This document shows positions 9,257 through 17,304 of a stretch of DNA of 64,000 nucleotides, in pieces; position 1 is the first letter of the stretch, and every line of letters begins with the position of its first letter. Source of the stretch: Paenibacillus_E qinlingensis (lineage in GTDB: Bacteria; Bacillota; Bacilli; Paenibacillales; NBRC-103111); contig NZ_JAQIVH010000052.1 in the NCBI RefSeq assembly GCF_028746185.1, positions 1-64,000 of the forward strand, read 5' to 3'. The position numbers were made by a program, and so were the translations under genes. Under the pieces are notes generated by a model. That model was not told the DNA's origin and did not search any database. It saw nothing but the letters and a program-made list of their open reading frames with translations.

Positions 9257-9997
9257 ATGTTTTTGGATAGTAAGCTTGTCGTTGAACATCCAGCTTTGAT
9301 TTCGTTTTGGGACTTTCAAGGAGAAGATGATCTCGCAGCCCAAGGGCCATATGCGTACAGACTTGAGGAGATGACGGAAGACATAGCTCGTCCTACAGAT
9401 GGCGTGTTTGGCCCGAAATCGCTATCGATTGAGCTTGGTCAATGGCTTCGGATCCCGCGCGCGGAATGTCCAGCACTGAACTTTCACGGTTATGGCGTGA
9501 AGATGACGATCATAGCGTGGATTAAACGGAAGTCTATTGAATCCGGTCATTGCCAAGCGGTTGCTGGCATGTGGAATGAAACGCAGAGGCAGAGACAGTA
9601 TTGTCTATTCTTGAATCTGAGGATTTGGGACAGTGCAGAGCAAGTTTGTGGTCACGTTTCCTGTAGCGGAGGTCCCACACCGGGTCATCCATACTGCATG
9701 ACTTCGGCGATCGGAGCAACTCCGGTACGGACTGACGAGTGGGTCCAGGTGGCATTTACCTATGACGGTTGTTTCTCCAAGGTGTATCTCGATGGAACGC
9801 TTGACGCTAGGCTTGCGTTTAACCCGTTTCCCTACTTCCATGGGATCTACGATGGTGGAGAGAACGGATCCGATTTCACGGTTGGCGCTGTCCACCGGTC
9901 TGGCGAGATGGGCAATTTCTTCGCTGGTTCGCTTGGAGGTTTGGCTGTGTATGGGGACGTACTCAGCGAAAAGGATTTGTTGGCACTGGTGCCGTAG
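9257..9997 (+). CDS. LamG-like (concanavalin A fold) protein
   Basis: A 246-aa protein built from a single laminin-G/concanavalin-like jelly roll. The middle and end have the usual signatures: MTIIAWIKRK, then WVQVAFTYDG with KVYLDG, and a final GSLGGLAVYGDVLSEKDL strand. It has no signal peptide or anchor and therefore looks cytoplasmic, which is unusual for a stand-alone LamG module. ATG 9257 is preferred over the upstream TTG 9251 because AAGGGGGA ends about 7 nt before it. It is followed by a strong terminator. The function is unknown; carbohydrate binding is a family-level guess. Confidence 0.75.
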   Translation: MFLDSKLVVEHPALISFWDFQGEDDLAAQGPYAYRLEEMTEDIARPTDGVFGPKSLSIELGQWLRIPRAECPALNFHGYGVKMTIIAWIKRKSIESGHCQAVAGMWNETQRQRQYCLFLNLRIWDSAEQVCGHVSCSGGPTPGHPYCMTSAIGATPVRTDEWVQVAFTYDGCFSKVYLDGTLDARLAFNPFPYFHGIYDGGENGSDFTVGAVHRSGEMGNFFAGSLGGLAVYGDVLSEKDLLALVP

Positions 9998-10041
9998 TGA
10001 TCTGTTTTAAGCTAAATCTATAGCGACCACACTGCTTTGGA

Positions 10042-10071
10042 CCTGCCCGACATGTAGTCGGGCAGGTTTTT
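10042..10071 (+). terminator. Rho-independent terminator
   Basis: A perfect 10-bp GC-rich stem (10042-10051 with 10057-10066), a 5-nt loop and a run of five T. It separates the LamG gene from the sensor kinase cassette. Confidence 0.9.
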
Positions 10072-10145
10072 CAATTGTTGTAACAATTCTCCTTTAATCT
10101 AGACAGGTTTCGGATTAGAATGATGAAAAAAGGAGGTAGGCCAAT

Positions 10146-11930
10146 GTGCTTCTTCGCCAGAAATTTCAAAAATCAATTCAGTTTAAATTAACGACGCTGT
10201 TTCTTCTCATCCTGCTCCCGTTAGTGTCGGTCAGTTTGTTCGGCAATCAGATGTCCCAATCCATCCTAAAAAGGCAGATCGGCGATCGGGTACACGCTTC
10301 TATTTTAACCTCTGTCGGATACTTGGATTTAATCGTGCAAAATGTGGGACAGATGTCTTTCCTTATTAGCACAGATAAGAATGTCAATGAGGTTCTCAGT
10401 AGAATTACGAAGGAAATCTCCAGTGAAAGCTTGTATGAGCTTAGAAAAGTTCAGCAACAATTCTCAGCGATTATTAATGTGAATCCAATGGTACAGGAGA
10501 TGTCGGTTCTACATGGCAGCACGGGGAATGCCCTATCCTACGAAACGGGAATTGTGCATGTTGATCACGTGTACGAACAGCCGTGGTACCAGGAAGCGGT
10601 ACGGGCCAACGGAGCTATGATTATTTATGTGCCAGATCCGCAAGTAAGAAGAATCCAACCCTATTGGAAAGAGGATCGCATCTATTTTATTCGCATCATG
10701 GATCCCTATAATTTGGAATCGCAGGAGAAGGATCTCGTCATCACAGCTATTGCGAAGTCGGCTTTAATGGATATTGTCGAACCGCTTATTCCATCCAATA
10801 AGACAGAGCTGAGTTTATCTTATAAAGGCAAGCCAGTTATTGTTCAATCTGCGAGTGAGCAGTCGGATGAGTCTAAGTTGTTTTCCCATTCATCTGGACA
10901 AATGGCGTCTGGGTGGGAACTAACGATTAAACAGCAAGAGCAGGAAATTTTGAAATCCAATTATCAAATTCGTGATTTTACATATGTGATTATGCTAGTA
11001 AGCATTTTGCTGGCTTTTTCCATTTCGATTTTCGTTTACAGTGGGATTTCGAAGCCGTTATTTCGCCTATCTTCCCAAATGAAACAAGTCAGTATCGGAA
11101 ATTTAAATGCCTTCGTACAGCATCAACGGCAAGATGAGCTTGGGTATGTCATGAATACTTTCAATACGATGGTTAGCACCCAAAAGCAGTTAATTGAAGA
11201 TGGATATGAAAAGGAATTGCACCTGGCCAAGTCACAGTTTAGGCTGCTTCAGTCCCAAATCAATCCCCATTTTCTGTATAACACACTCGATTGTATTTAC
11301 ACGGTTTCGGAAGAGCATGATGTGCATGAGGTCAGCGAAATGGTGATGAATTTAGCCAACTTTTTCAGGGTCAGCCTCGGCAAAGGACGTGAGACCTTTA
11401 CAGTGGAGGAAACGCTTGAGCACCTTATGTATTATATTCGCATTCAACAAATACGACTGCTGGATCGATTTACGGTTAACGTAACGGTACAGCCAGAAGC
11501 GAGGAAAGTTCCCCTGCTCAGACTGTTGCTTCAGCCATTAATCGAGAATGCGATCGTACATGGCTTGGAAAAGGTTGCAGGAAAAGGGGCTCTCACGCTC
11601 ACGATTACCCTTGAGGAGCAGCGCCTTCATATTGTCATTCAGGATACGGGCATAGGGCTGAAGGAAGATGCGCTCGATGCATTACAAGAAGAACTAGCCA
11701 AAATTGGCGAGGGTCAAGCGAATATGCTCGTAAGAGAAGAGCAATCCACTTCGGTGCAATTTTTTGCTTTGAAAAATGTGAAATCCCGATTAAAGCTATT
11801 TTATGGGGAACAAGCTGATCTAGGCATTGAGAGTATAGCTGGCGAAGGAACGAATGTGACGGTCATGCTGCCGGTTAATAGTAATTCCGCTGAGAAGGCT
11901 CAAATTCAAATACATGAAAGCGAGGCATAA
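10146..11930 (+). CDS. YesM-type sensor histidine kinase
   Basis: A 594-aa membrane kinase that starts at GTG, with AGGAGG 9 nt upstream; a nearby ATG at 10144 is out of frame. It has TM1 at about 14-35, an extracellular Cache-like sensor region to about 275, TM2 at about 278-300, HAMP, then a His_kinase (LytS/YesM type) domain with H375 in SQINPHFLYNTLD and an ATPase domain with PLIENAIVHG and DTGIGL motifs. The response regulator starts 2 nt after its stop, so they form an operon. With the downstream permeases and binding protein this is the standard sugar-sensing arrangement. The sugar is not known. Confidence 0.93.
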   Translation: MLLRQKFQKSIQFKLTTLFLLILLPLVSVSLFGNQMSQSILKRQIGDRVHASILTSVGYLDLIVQNVGQMSFLISTDKNVNEVLSRITKEISSESLYELRKVQQQFSAIINVNPMVQEMSVLHGSTGNALSYETGIVHVDHVYEQPWYQEAVRANGAMIIYVPDPQVRRIQPYWKEDRIYFIRIMDPYNLESQEKDLVITAIAKSALMDIVEPLIPSNKTELSLSYKGKPVIVQSASEQSDESKLFSHSSGQMASGWELTIKQQEQEILKSNYQIRDFTYVIMLVSILLAFSISIFVYSGISKPLFRLSSQMKQVSIGNLNAFVQHQRQDELGYVMNTFNTMVSTQKQLIEDGYEKELHLAKSQFRLLQSQINPHFLYNTLDCIYTVSEEHDVHEVSEMVMNLANFFRVSLGKGRETFTVEETLEHLMYYIRIQQIRLLDRFTVNVTVQPEARKVPLLRLLLQPLIENAIVHGLEKVAGKGALTLTITLEEQRLHIVIQDTGIGLKEDALDALQEELAKIGEGQANMLVREEQSTSVQFFALKNVKSRLKLFYGEQADLGIESIAGEGTNVTVMLPVNSNSAEKAQIQIHESEA

Positions 11931-11932
11931 AG

Positions 11933-13525
11933 ATGAAGCTGCTTATTGTGGAAGATGAAGTCAGATTGCGAGATCGGATTGCCGAAGGCATTGCGTGGGA
12001 ACAGAATGGTATAGAACTGATTGGAGCCGTGGGGACTGGTGAGGAAGCTCTGCGATTGGTGGAGAAAATAGGAGCGGACATTGTTCTGACGGATATCCAA
12101 ATGCCCGTGATGAGCGGATTAGAGTTGGCTCGTGTGTTGCAGCAGCAACATCGGCATATCAAATTGATCGTGCTGACTGGACATGATGAGTTCGATTACG
12201 CGAGAGAAAGCATCGAATACGGGGTGAGCAAATATGTGCTCAAGCCAGCAAGCAACGATAGTATTTTGGTGACCGTTCTTGATGCAGCCAGCAAGAGAAG
12301 GATGGAGTTAGAAGAGCAGCATCAGTATGATCTGCTGAAGGAAAGGTGGAAGACGCATCTCCCTCGTCTGCATGAAGCCTTTTATCGGAATTGGCTAACA
12401 GGCAGTTATGCGAGCTGGGAGCTGGATAAGCGGGGCGAAGAGGTGCATCTGAAACTGCCGGAACAGCTGTATATTCCCGTTATTTTGGATATCGATCCAC
12501 TCAATGAGGACGATACACGTTTTCTGCCATCAGACCGATCGCTGCTGTTATTTTCGTTAAACACGATAGCGAAGGAACGTCTAGTTGAAGCATCAGCGTT
12601 CATTTTTCAGGATACAAATGGGACTACTGTCGTCTTGTTTATGGGAAGTGTGGACGACAATCGAATGGACTTCTATCAATGTGTTAATCATGCGGTTACC
12701 GATGTATTGACGATGACAAAAGATAGCTTGAAAATTACCGCGAGCGCAGGAATCGGTCCAATTGTTGCTGCTAAGGAGCTGCTGCCTGATGCTTATTTAA
12801 AAGCAAAAATGGCCCTACAGACACGGATCGTTTACGGGCATAACATTGCGATTACGTTTCATGAAGATCAAGCTGCTGCGAATAAATGGACTTCTTTAGC
12901 AGATATGGAGAAGCAACTGGAAACTTCGTTTGAGCTGGGGGATGAGCATCAGGCCAAAGAGGTGGCGGGCCAGATGATTCGTTCGGCTTTTGCGACGGGC
13001 AGCGTGAATGAAGTGCGAGAATTTCTAATTCACATCAGCGGTATGCTTTCAAGGTTTATTCATGCTAGACAGTGGCTGCTAGCGGAGGTGACGGGTGACG
13101 ATTATCCGTTTTTCGAGAGTCTAAATCAACTGCTTACGAGAGAACAAATCCAGGAATGGATTATTCGCGTCATTGGCCGAATCTGTCTTTTTGTGAATGA
13201 AAGCCGAAAAAGCAGCACCAAACAATCCGTCACGGATATTCTGAAATTTATCGACGCCAGATTGCATGAAGATATTAGCTTATACCAAATATCAGAAATT
13301 TTATTTATGAATTCATCTTATTTGAGCCGCTTGTTCAAAGAAGAGATGGGGATGTCGTTCACAGATTATGTCCTCGAACGCAAAATGGAGCGGGCCAAAG
13401 CCTTACTGGTTCAAGGCGCAAAGGTGTATGAAGCAGCGGAACAAGTGGGCTTTCGGCATGTTAATTATTTTTCTAAGGCGTTCCAGAAGTATTGGGGAAT
13501 GAAACCAGGAGACCTGAACAAGTAG
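11933..13525 (+). CDS. YesN-type response regulator (REC plus AraC HTH)
   Basis: A 530-aa cytoplasmic regulator. The receiver domain (1-120) has acidic residues in VEDE, phosphoacceptor D54 (LTDIQMPVM) and K in LKPAS. A long linker region (about 150-400) precedes an AraC-type double helix-turn-helix at about 425-530, with YLSRLFKEEMGMSFTDYV and VGFRHVNYFSKAFQKYWG. It is paired with the kinase immediately upstream. It presumably activates the ABC transporter genes 144 bp downstream; that intergenic stretch contains a promoter-like and cre-like site. Confidence 0.93.
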   Translation: MKLLIVEDEVRLRDRIAEGIAWEQNGIELIGAVGTGEEALRLVEKIGADIVLTDIQMPVMSGLELARVLQQQHRHIKLIVLTGHDEFDYARESIEYGVSKYVLKPASNDSILVTVLDAASKRRMELEEQHQYDLLKERWKTHLPRLHEAFYRNWLTGSYASWELDKRGEEVHLKLPEQLYIPVILDIDPLNEDDTRFLPSDRSLLLFSLNTIAKERLVEASAFIFQDTNGTTVVLFMGSVDDNRMDFYQCVNHAVTDVLTMTKDSLKITASAGIGPIVAAKELLPDAYLKAKMALQTRIVYGHNIAITFHEDQAAANKWTSLADMEKQLETSFELGDEHQAKEVAGQMIRSAFATGSVNEVREFLIHISGMLSRFIHARQWLLAEVTGDDYPFFESLNQLLTREQIQEWIIRVIGRICLFVNESRKSSTKQSVTDILKFIDARLHEDISLYQISEILFMNSSYLSRLFKEEMGMSFTDYVLERKMERAKALLVQGAKVYEAAEQVGFRHVNYFSKAFQKYWGMKPGDLNK

Positions 13526-13591
13526 GCTATCCTATCAATGTTTTGGAAGATGGAAGTCATGAAAGTTGCATAGGATGTCATGCCAGTAGCA

Positions 13592-13620
13592 TTGGAAACG
13601 TATTCAGCCCTCTGTAAGAT
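13592..13620 (+). promoter_or_regulatory. cre-like site overlapping a possible sigma-A promoter
   Basis: 13592-13606 fits the CcpA cre consensus WTGNAANCGNWNNCW at every defined position. TTGGAA (13592-13597), a 17-nt spacer and TAAGAT (13615-13620) also make a moderate sigma-A-like promoter for the transporter genes starting at 13670. A nearly identical word lies at 36584-36598. Matches were made by eye. Confidence 0.45.
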
Positions 13621-13669
13621 AAGAGTATCGAAAGCAGCACGATCACTTATCTGACAGAGGAGGGGCACC

Positions 13670-14623
13670 ATGAACACCAACATTTCATCAACGCGAACCG
13701 TTCAGCCAACACGCGTTAAAACCAACTTGTGGAAAACCGTGGCCAAGCATTGGGACTTATACTTGATGTCCATTCCGGGACTCATCTTTCTAATTATTTT
13801 CCGGTACACACCGATGTATGGAGTCGTCATTGCCTTCAAGGACTACAATATTATTCAAGGCGTGATGGACAGTCCATGGATCGGTTTAGAGCATTTTCGA
13901 ACGTTATTCGCCTATGACGAGTTTCCCAAGGTCATTCGAAATACGTTAGTAATCAGTTTAATGAAGCTGGTATTCGGCTTTCCAGCCCCGATTGTCCTAG
14001 CTATTTTAGTCAATGAAATGAGACATGTTTTCCTTAAAAGGACGATCCAAACGATCACTTACATCCCTCATTTCATCTCTTGGGTCGTGGTCGGTGGTAT
14101 CGCGATTGATCTTTTATCGCCAAGCTCAGGCATCGTAAACTCGCTTATTAAAGCGTTCGGCGTCGAACCGATCTTTTTCATGGCGGATCCTGGTAAATTC
14201 CGTTGGGTTCTGGTGTTAACCGAAATCTGGAAGGAAAGCGGATGGGCAGCGATCATCTATTTGGCAGCCATACTTGGAATTAATACAGAGCTCTATCAAG
14301 CCTCCATTATGGATGGTGCCAATCGCTTTAAACAAATTTGGCATATCATGATCCCTGGCATGCGTTCTACAATCATTGTGATCCTTCTGCTTAGAATCGG
14401 CCATCTCTTGGACGCTGGTCTGGAGCAGGTGCTGATTATGTACAATCCTGCGGTCTACGATGTATCTGATATTATTGACACCTACGTCTTCCGGGAAGCT
14501 TTTGGCAAAATGGAATTTGGTCTTACGTCGGCAGCCGGCCTTTTTAAATCCGTGATCGGTTGTATCCTGCTGGTTTGTGCCAACTGGTTTGCTAGGAGAA
14601 TGGGTGAAGAAGGTGTCTATTAA
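13670..14623 (+). CDS. LplB-type sugar ABC transporter permease
   Basis: A 317-aa integral membrane permease with about six TM helices. It has the LplB/polysaccharide-type N-terminus (LYLMSIPGLIFLIIFRYTPMYG, then a FKDYN motif) and an EAA-like cytoplasmic loop (YQASIMDGANRF...IPGM) that contacts the ATPase. GAGGAGGGG lies upstream of the ATG. It forms a transporter with the next permease and the lipoprotein at 15591. No ATPase gene is present; such importers commonly share an MsmK-like ATPase encoded elsewhere. The substrate is probably an oligosaccharide. Confidence 0.93.
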   Translation: MNTNISSTRTVQPTRVKTNLWKTVAKHWDLYLMSIPGLIFLIIFRYTPMYGVVIAFKDYNIIQGVMDSPWIGLEHFRTLFAYDEFPKVIRNTLVISLMKLVFGFPAPIVLAILVNEMRHVFLKRTIQTITYIPHFISWVVVGGIAIDLLSPSSGIVNSLIKAFGVEPIFFMADPGKFRWVLVLTEIWKESGWAAIIYLAAILGINTELYQASIMDGANRFKQIWHIMIPGMRSTIIVILLLRIGHLLDAGLEQVLIMYNPAVYDVSDIIDTYVFREAFGKMEFGLTSAAGLFKSVIGCILLVCANWFARRMGEEGVY

Positions 14624-14649
14624 TCAGATGAAGGAAGGAGATCGCTCCA

Positions 14650-15516
14650 ATGATTTATTCAAAAGGTGAGAAATTTTTCGGGTGGCTGAATTATATGTGC
14701 CTATCGCTGCTTGGCTTATCTATGCTGCTGCCATTTATACATTTATTAGCAAAAGCGCTAAGTGATGAATCCTATGTACTGGCTCATGAGATCACATTTT
14801 GGCCTAAAGAAATGCACTTCGATTCATTTGCTTATGTGCTGAATAACCAACAATTTATTAAGACATTTGGCAATTCCGTCTTTATTACGCTCGTAGGTAC
14901 ATTACTGAGTCTGCTCATTACGTTGCTAGCAGCGTATCCCTTATCCAAGGTTGGCTTTCCAGGACGTCGATTCATTCTATTTTTATATGTGCTAACGATG
15001 TTTTTCAGTGGCGGTATCATTCCAACGTATCTGGTCGTGAAAGGAATCGGCATGACGAATACGATCTGGTCCATGATCATTCCGACACTCGTTGCGCCTT
15101 TTAATTTGATCTTAATGCGAAGTTTCTTTATGGGTATTCCAGATGCTTTAGATGAGTCTGCTAAAATAGATGGTGCTTCGAACACGCGTATCTTATTTTC
15201 GATTTATGTGCCTTTGTCGATGTCTTCAATCGCCACGATCTCGATGTTCTATGCAGTCGGCTATTGGAACAACTTCTTCAGTGCCATGTTGTACATCACA
15301 GACCGCAATCTCATGCCATTGCAAGTCTATTTGATGTCCATCATTCAAGATGAGAACAATATCAGTATGAGTAATGTAGAGGCCTTGATGAATTCCGCAC
15401 CAGAATCCATCCGAGCAGCGACGATCATCGCAGCGGTTGTGCCTATTCTGCTGATCTATCCGTTCCTGCAGAAATATTTTGTAAAGGGTGCTTTAGTAGG
15501 AGCTGTTAAGGAGTAA
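14650..15516 (+). CDS. LplC-type sugar ABC transporter permease
   Basis: A 288-aa carbohydrate permease of the LplC/YtcP type with about six TM segments. It has the usual TMFFSGGIIPTYL stretch and the EAA loop with DESAKIDGASNTR, and the family-typical C-terminus YPFLQKYFVKGALVGAVKE. GAAGGAGAT precedes the ATG. It follows the first permease by 26 nt and is its heterodimer partner. Confidence 0.93.
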   Translation: MIYSKGEKFFGWLNYMCLSLLGLSMLLPFIHLLAKALSDESYVLAHEITFWPKEMHFDSFAYVLNNQQFIKTFGNSVFITLVGTLLSLLITLLAAYPLSKVGFPGRRFILFLYVLTMFFSGGIIPTYLVVKGIGMTNTIWSMIIPTLVAPFNLILMRSFFMGIPDALDESAKIDGASNTRILFSIYVPLSMSSIATISMFYAVGYWNNFFSAMLYITDRNLMPLQVYLMSIIQDENNISMSNVEALMNSAPESIRAATIIAAVVPILLIYPFLQKYFVKGALVGAVKE

Positions 15517-15529
15517 GGACGCAGTTGTG

Positions 15530-15559
15530 GGTTCAAGGGGACGCCCTTCATATAGAACC
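15530..15559 (+). other. Intercistronic hairpin before binding-protein gene
   Basis: Nested arms GGTTC (15530-15534) with GAACC (15555-15559) and AAGGG (15535-15539) with CCCTT (15544-15548), without a T run. Hairpins between permease and binding-protein genes often adjust mRNA stability so that more binding protein is made. That role here is inference. Confidence 0.4.
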
Positions 15560-15590
15560 AGGATCTACTTATAAATAAGGAGGTTGCAAG

Positions 15591-17108
15591 ATGAAGAGAG
15601 AAAGAAAAAAAGTATTCGTTTCATTAATTGCCCTATCCATGTTAGCTGTAGGTTGTTCGTCCAATGGAGGCGATAACGCGCAGCCATCATCTTCTGCGGG
15701 ATCAACAACTGCCACAACAGCATCAGCCTCACCCAAGAATAAAAATGTTAAAATTGTGACGGTTTACAATGCGGCAGCGGAAACATTTAAAAGTGGGATG
15801 GAGCTCAATAATAATCCGATTTTTGCCTTGCATCAACAGAAATCGGGTTATAATCCGACGTTTGAATTGTTGCCCAAAGATGATTCCAAACAAAAGATTT
15901 CTTTGATCTTAGCTTCTGGCGATGTGCCAGATTGGCTGCCGATCGGAAGTAAGGAAGATTTCTACAAGCTTGCTCGTCAAGGCGCCTTCATGCCTTTGGA
16001 TGATTTGATCAAGAAAGCACCTAATTACCAAAAACTGCTCTCTAAGGAAGAGTTGGATGTAGGGCGAGTGGATGGCAAACTATACGCTTTTCCTTACCCG
16101 AATACGACTTCATTGGCTAAAGGATTACTACTTCGAACTGATTTGCTAACAGAGCTGAATCTCAAACAGCCAACGACGCTCGATGAGTATTATCAAGTTT
16201 TCAAAACAATCAAAGAGAAAAAAGGGATGATTCCGTTTACCTTTGCTGCAGGAGGTCCAGAAGACATTGATACCTCATTAGGATCCATTGCAGGTGCCTT
16301 CGGAGTCAGTTCCAGAACCGTTGTGAAGAACGGCAAGCTGGAGTTTGCGTATACACAGCCGGAATATAAAGAATTTCTGACTTTTATGAAAAAGCTCTAT
16401 GATGAAGGGCTCGTTGATCGGGAGTTTGCCGTTACCAAAATTTCCAACGTTAAAGACAAGATCATTGGCGGGCAAGCAGCATCAGCCGATATCGCCTGGT
16501 GGGAAGCAAAAACGATTGCTGACACATTAGCTACTAAAATACCGACAGCCAAAACGCAATACACAACGTTACCTGTTGGTGCATCCGGCAAATCGGGCAT
16601 TATTCAAGAGGCGGTAACCAATCGCTTCTCAACGATTCCGAAAGGAGCCAAAAATCCGGAAGGCATGGTGGAATTCCTCAATTACTTCTCGTCACCTGAG
16701 GCGCTAAAACTCCAGGATTACGGTATAGAAGGCACGGATTATAAAGTGGAGAATGGTAAGGTAAATCAAACGGTTGAACAAAGCACAGCTATTGGCTGGA
16801 GAATTCTGTATCAAATTATGGATACGAAAGAGAATTTCCAGAATCGACTAGCGGCTAAAGGCTTCGTTCCTTACTATGAACCGTTAACCAAAAATGCACA
16901 GGTAAAAGAAGAGACATTCTATGCTCCTTCCATTGATGCTTATGATAAAAAGCTTACCGATCTAACTACGTTCAAAAATGAGAATGTTGTCAAGTTTATT
17001 ATGGGTGCTCGGAATTTAAATGAATTCGACACATTTGTTAAGGAATTTAACTCCCGTGGAGGCACGGCAGCTATTGACGCGATGAATGAATGGTATACGA
17101 AAAAATAA
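15591..17108 (+). CDS. Extracellular sugar-binding lipoprotein of ABC transporter
   Basis: A 505-aa family 1-like solute-binding protein. The lipoprotein signal ends in LAVGC with lipidated C22, followed by a Ser/Thr/Ala-rich linker and the bilobal binding domain (ASGDVPDWL, QGAFMPLDDLIKKAPN, KLYAFPYPN). AAGGAGG is positioned upstream of the ATG. It is the third transporter gene of the cassette and delivers substrate to the permeases at 13670 and 14650. Its length and signatures are typical of LplA-type proteins. Confidence 0.93.
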   Translation: MKRERKKVFVSLIALSMLAVGCSSNGGDNAQPSSSAGSTTATTASASPKNKNVKIVTVYNAAAETFKSGMELNNNPIFALHQQKSGYNPTFELLPKDDSKQKISLILASGDVPDWLPIGSKEDFYKLARQGAFMPLDDLIKKAPNYQKLLSKEELDVGRVDGKLYAFPYPNTTSLAKGLLLRTDLLTELNLKQPTTLDEYYQVFKTIKEKKGMIPFTFAAGGPEDIDTSLGSIAGAFGVSSRTVVKNGKLEFAYTQPEYKEFLTFMKKLYDEGLVDREFAVTKISNVKDKIIGGQAASADIAWWEAKTIADTLATKIPTAKTQYTTLPVGASGKSGIIQEAVTNRFSTIPKGAKNPEGMVEFLNYFSSPEALKLQDYGIEGTDYKVENGKVNQTVEQSTAIGWRILYQIMDTKENFQNRLAAKGFVPYYEPLTKNAQVKEETFYAPSIDAYDKKLTDLTTFKNENVVKFIMGARNLNEFDTFVKEFNSRGGTAAIDAMNEWYTKK

Positions 17109-17189
17109 TGATTATCCTTATGAAATCCCGGCCTAGGTTCAGCCTAAGGCTGGGAGGGAACAGGGCTGTTCGGTACTAACATTAATTTA

Positions 17190-17201
17190 CTGAATATTCA
17201 G
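17190..17201. promoter_or_regulatory. 12-bp perfect palindrome, possible operator
   Basis: CTGAATATTCAG is its own reverse complement. It lies in the 196-bp gap before the beta-helix protein gene, in AT-rich DNA. No known regulator is assigned. Confidence 0.25.
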
Positions 17202-17245
17202 ACTAAATTATTTGTTCTGCGGACAGCTTTATTTTCTGATGCAAG

Positions 17246-17260
17246 AAATAGCGCTTACAA
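17246..17260. promoter_or_regulatory. cre-like site before beta-helix protein gene
   Basis: Read on the minus strand, the 15-mer fits the CcpA cre consensus at all but one defined position (T instead of C near the end). It lies 45 bp before the TTG start at 17305, which would suit catabolite repression of a secreted glycan enzyme. Confidence 0.35.
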
Positions 17261-17304
17261 AGAAAGATGCAGCCAAATGATGTACCCAAAAGGAGGCAAA
17301 TGAT

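Noticed and set aside
17125..17160. Imperfect GGCCTA/AAGGCT-type hairpin after the first binding-protein gene
   Set aside because: The stem has mismatches and no T tract, so it was not strong enough to list as a terminator.
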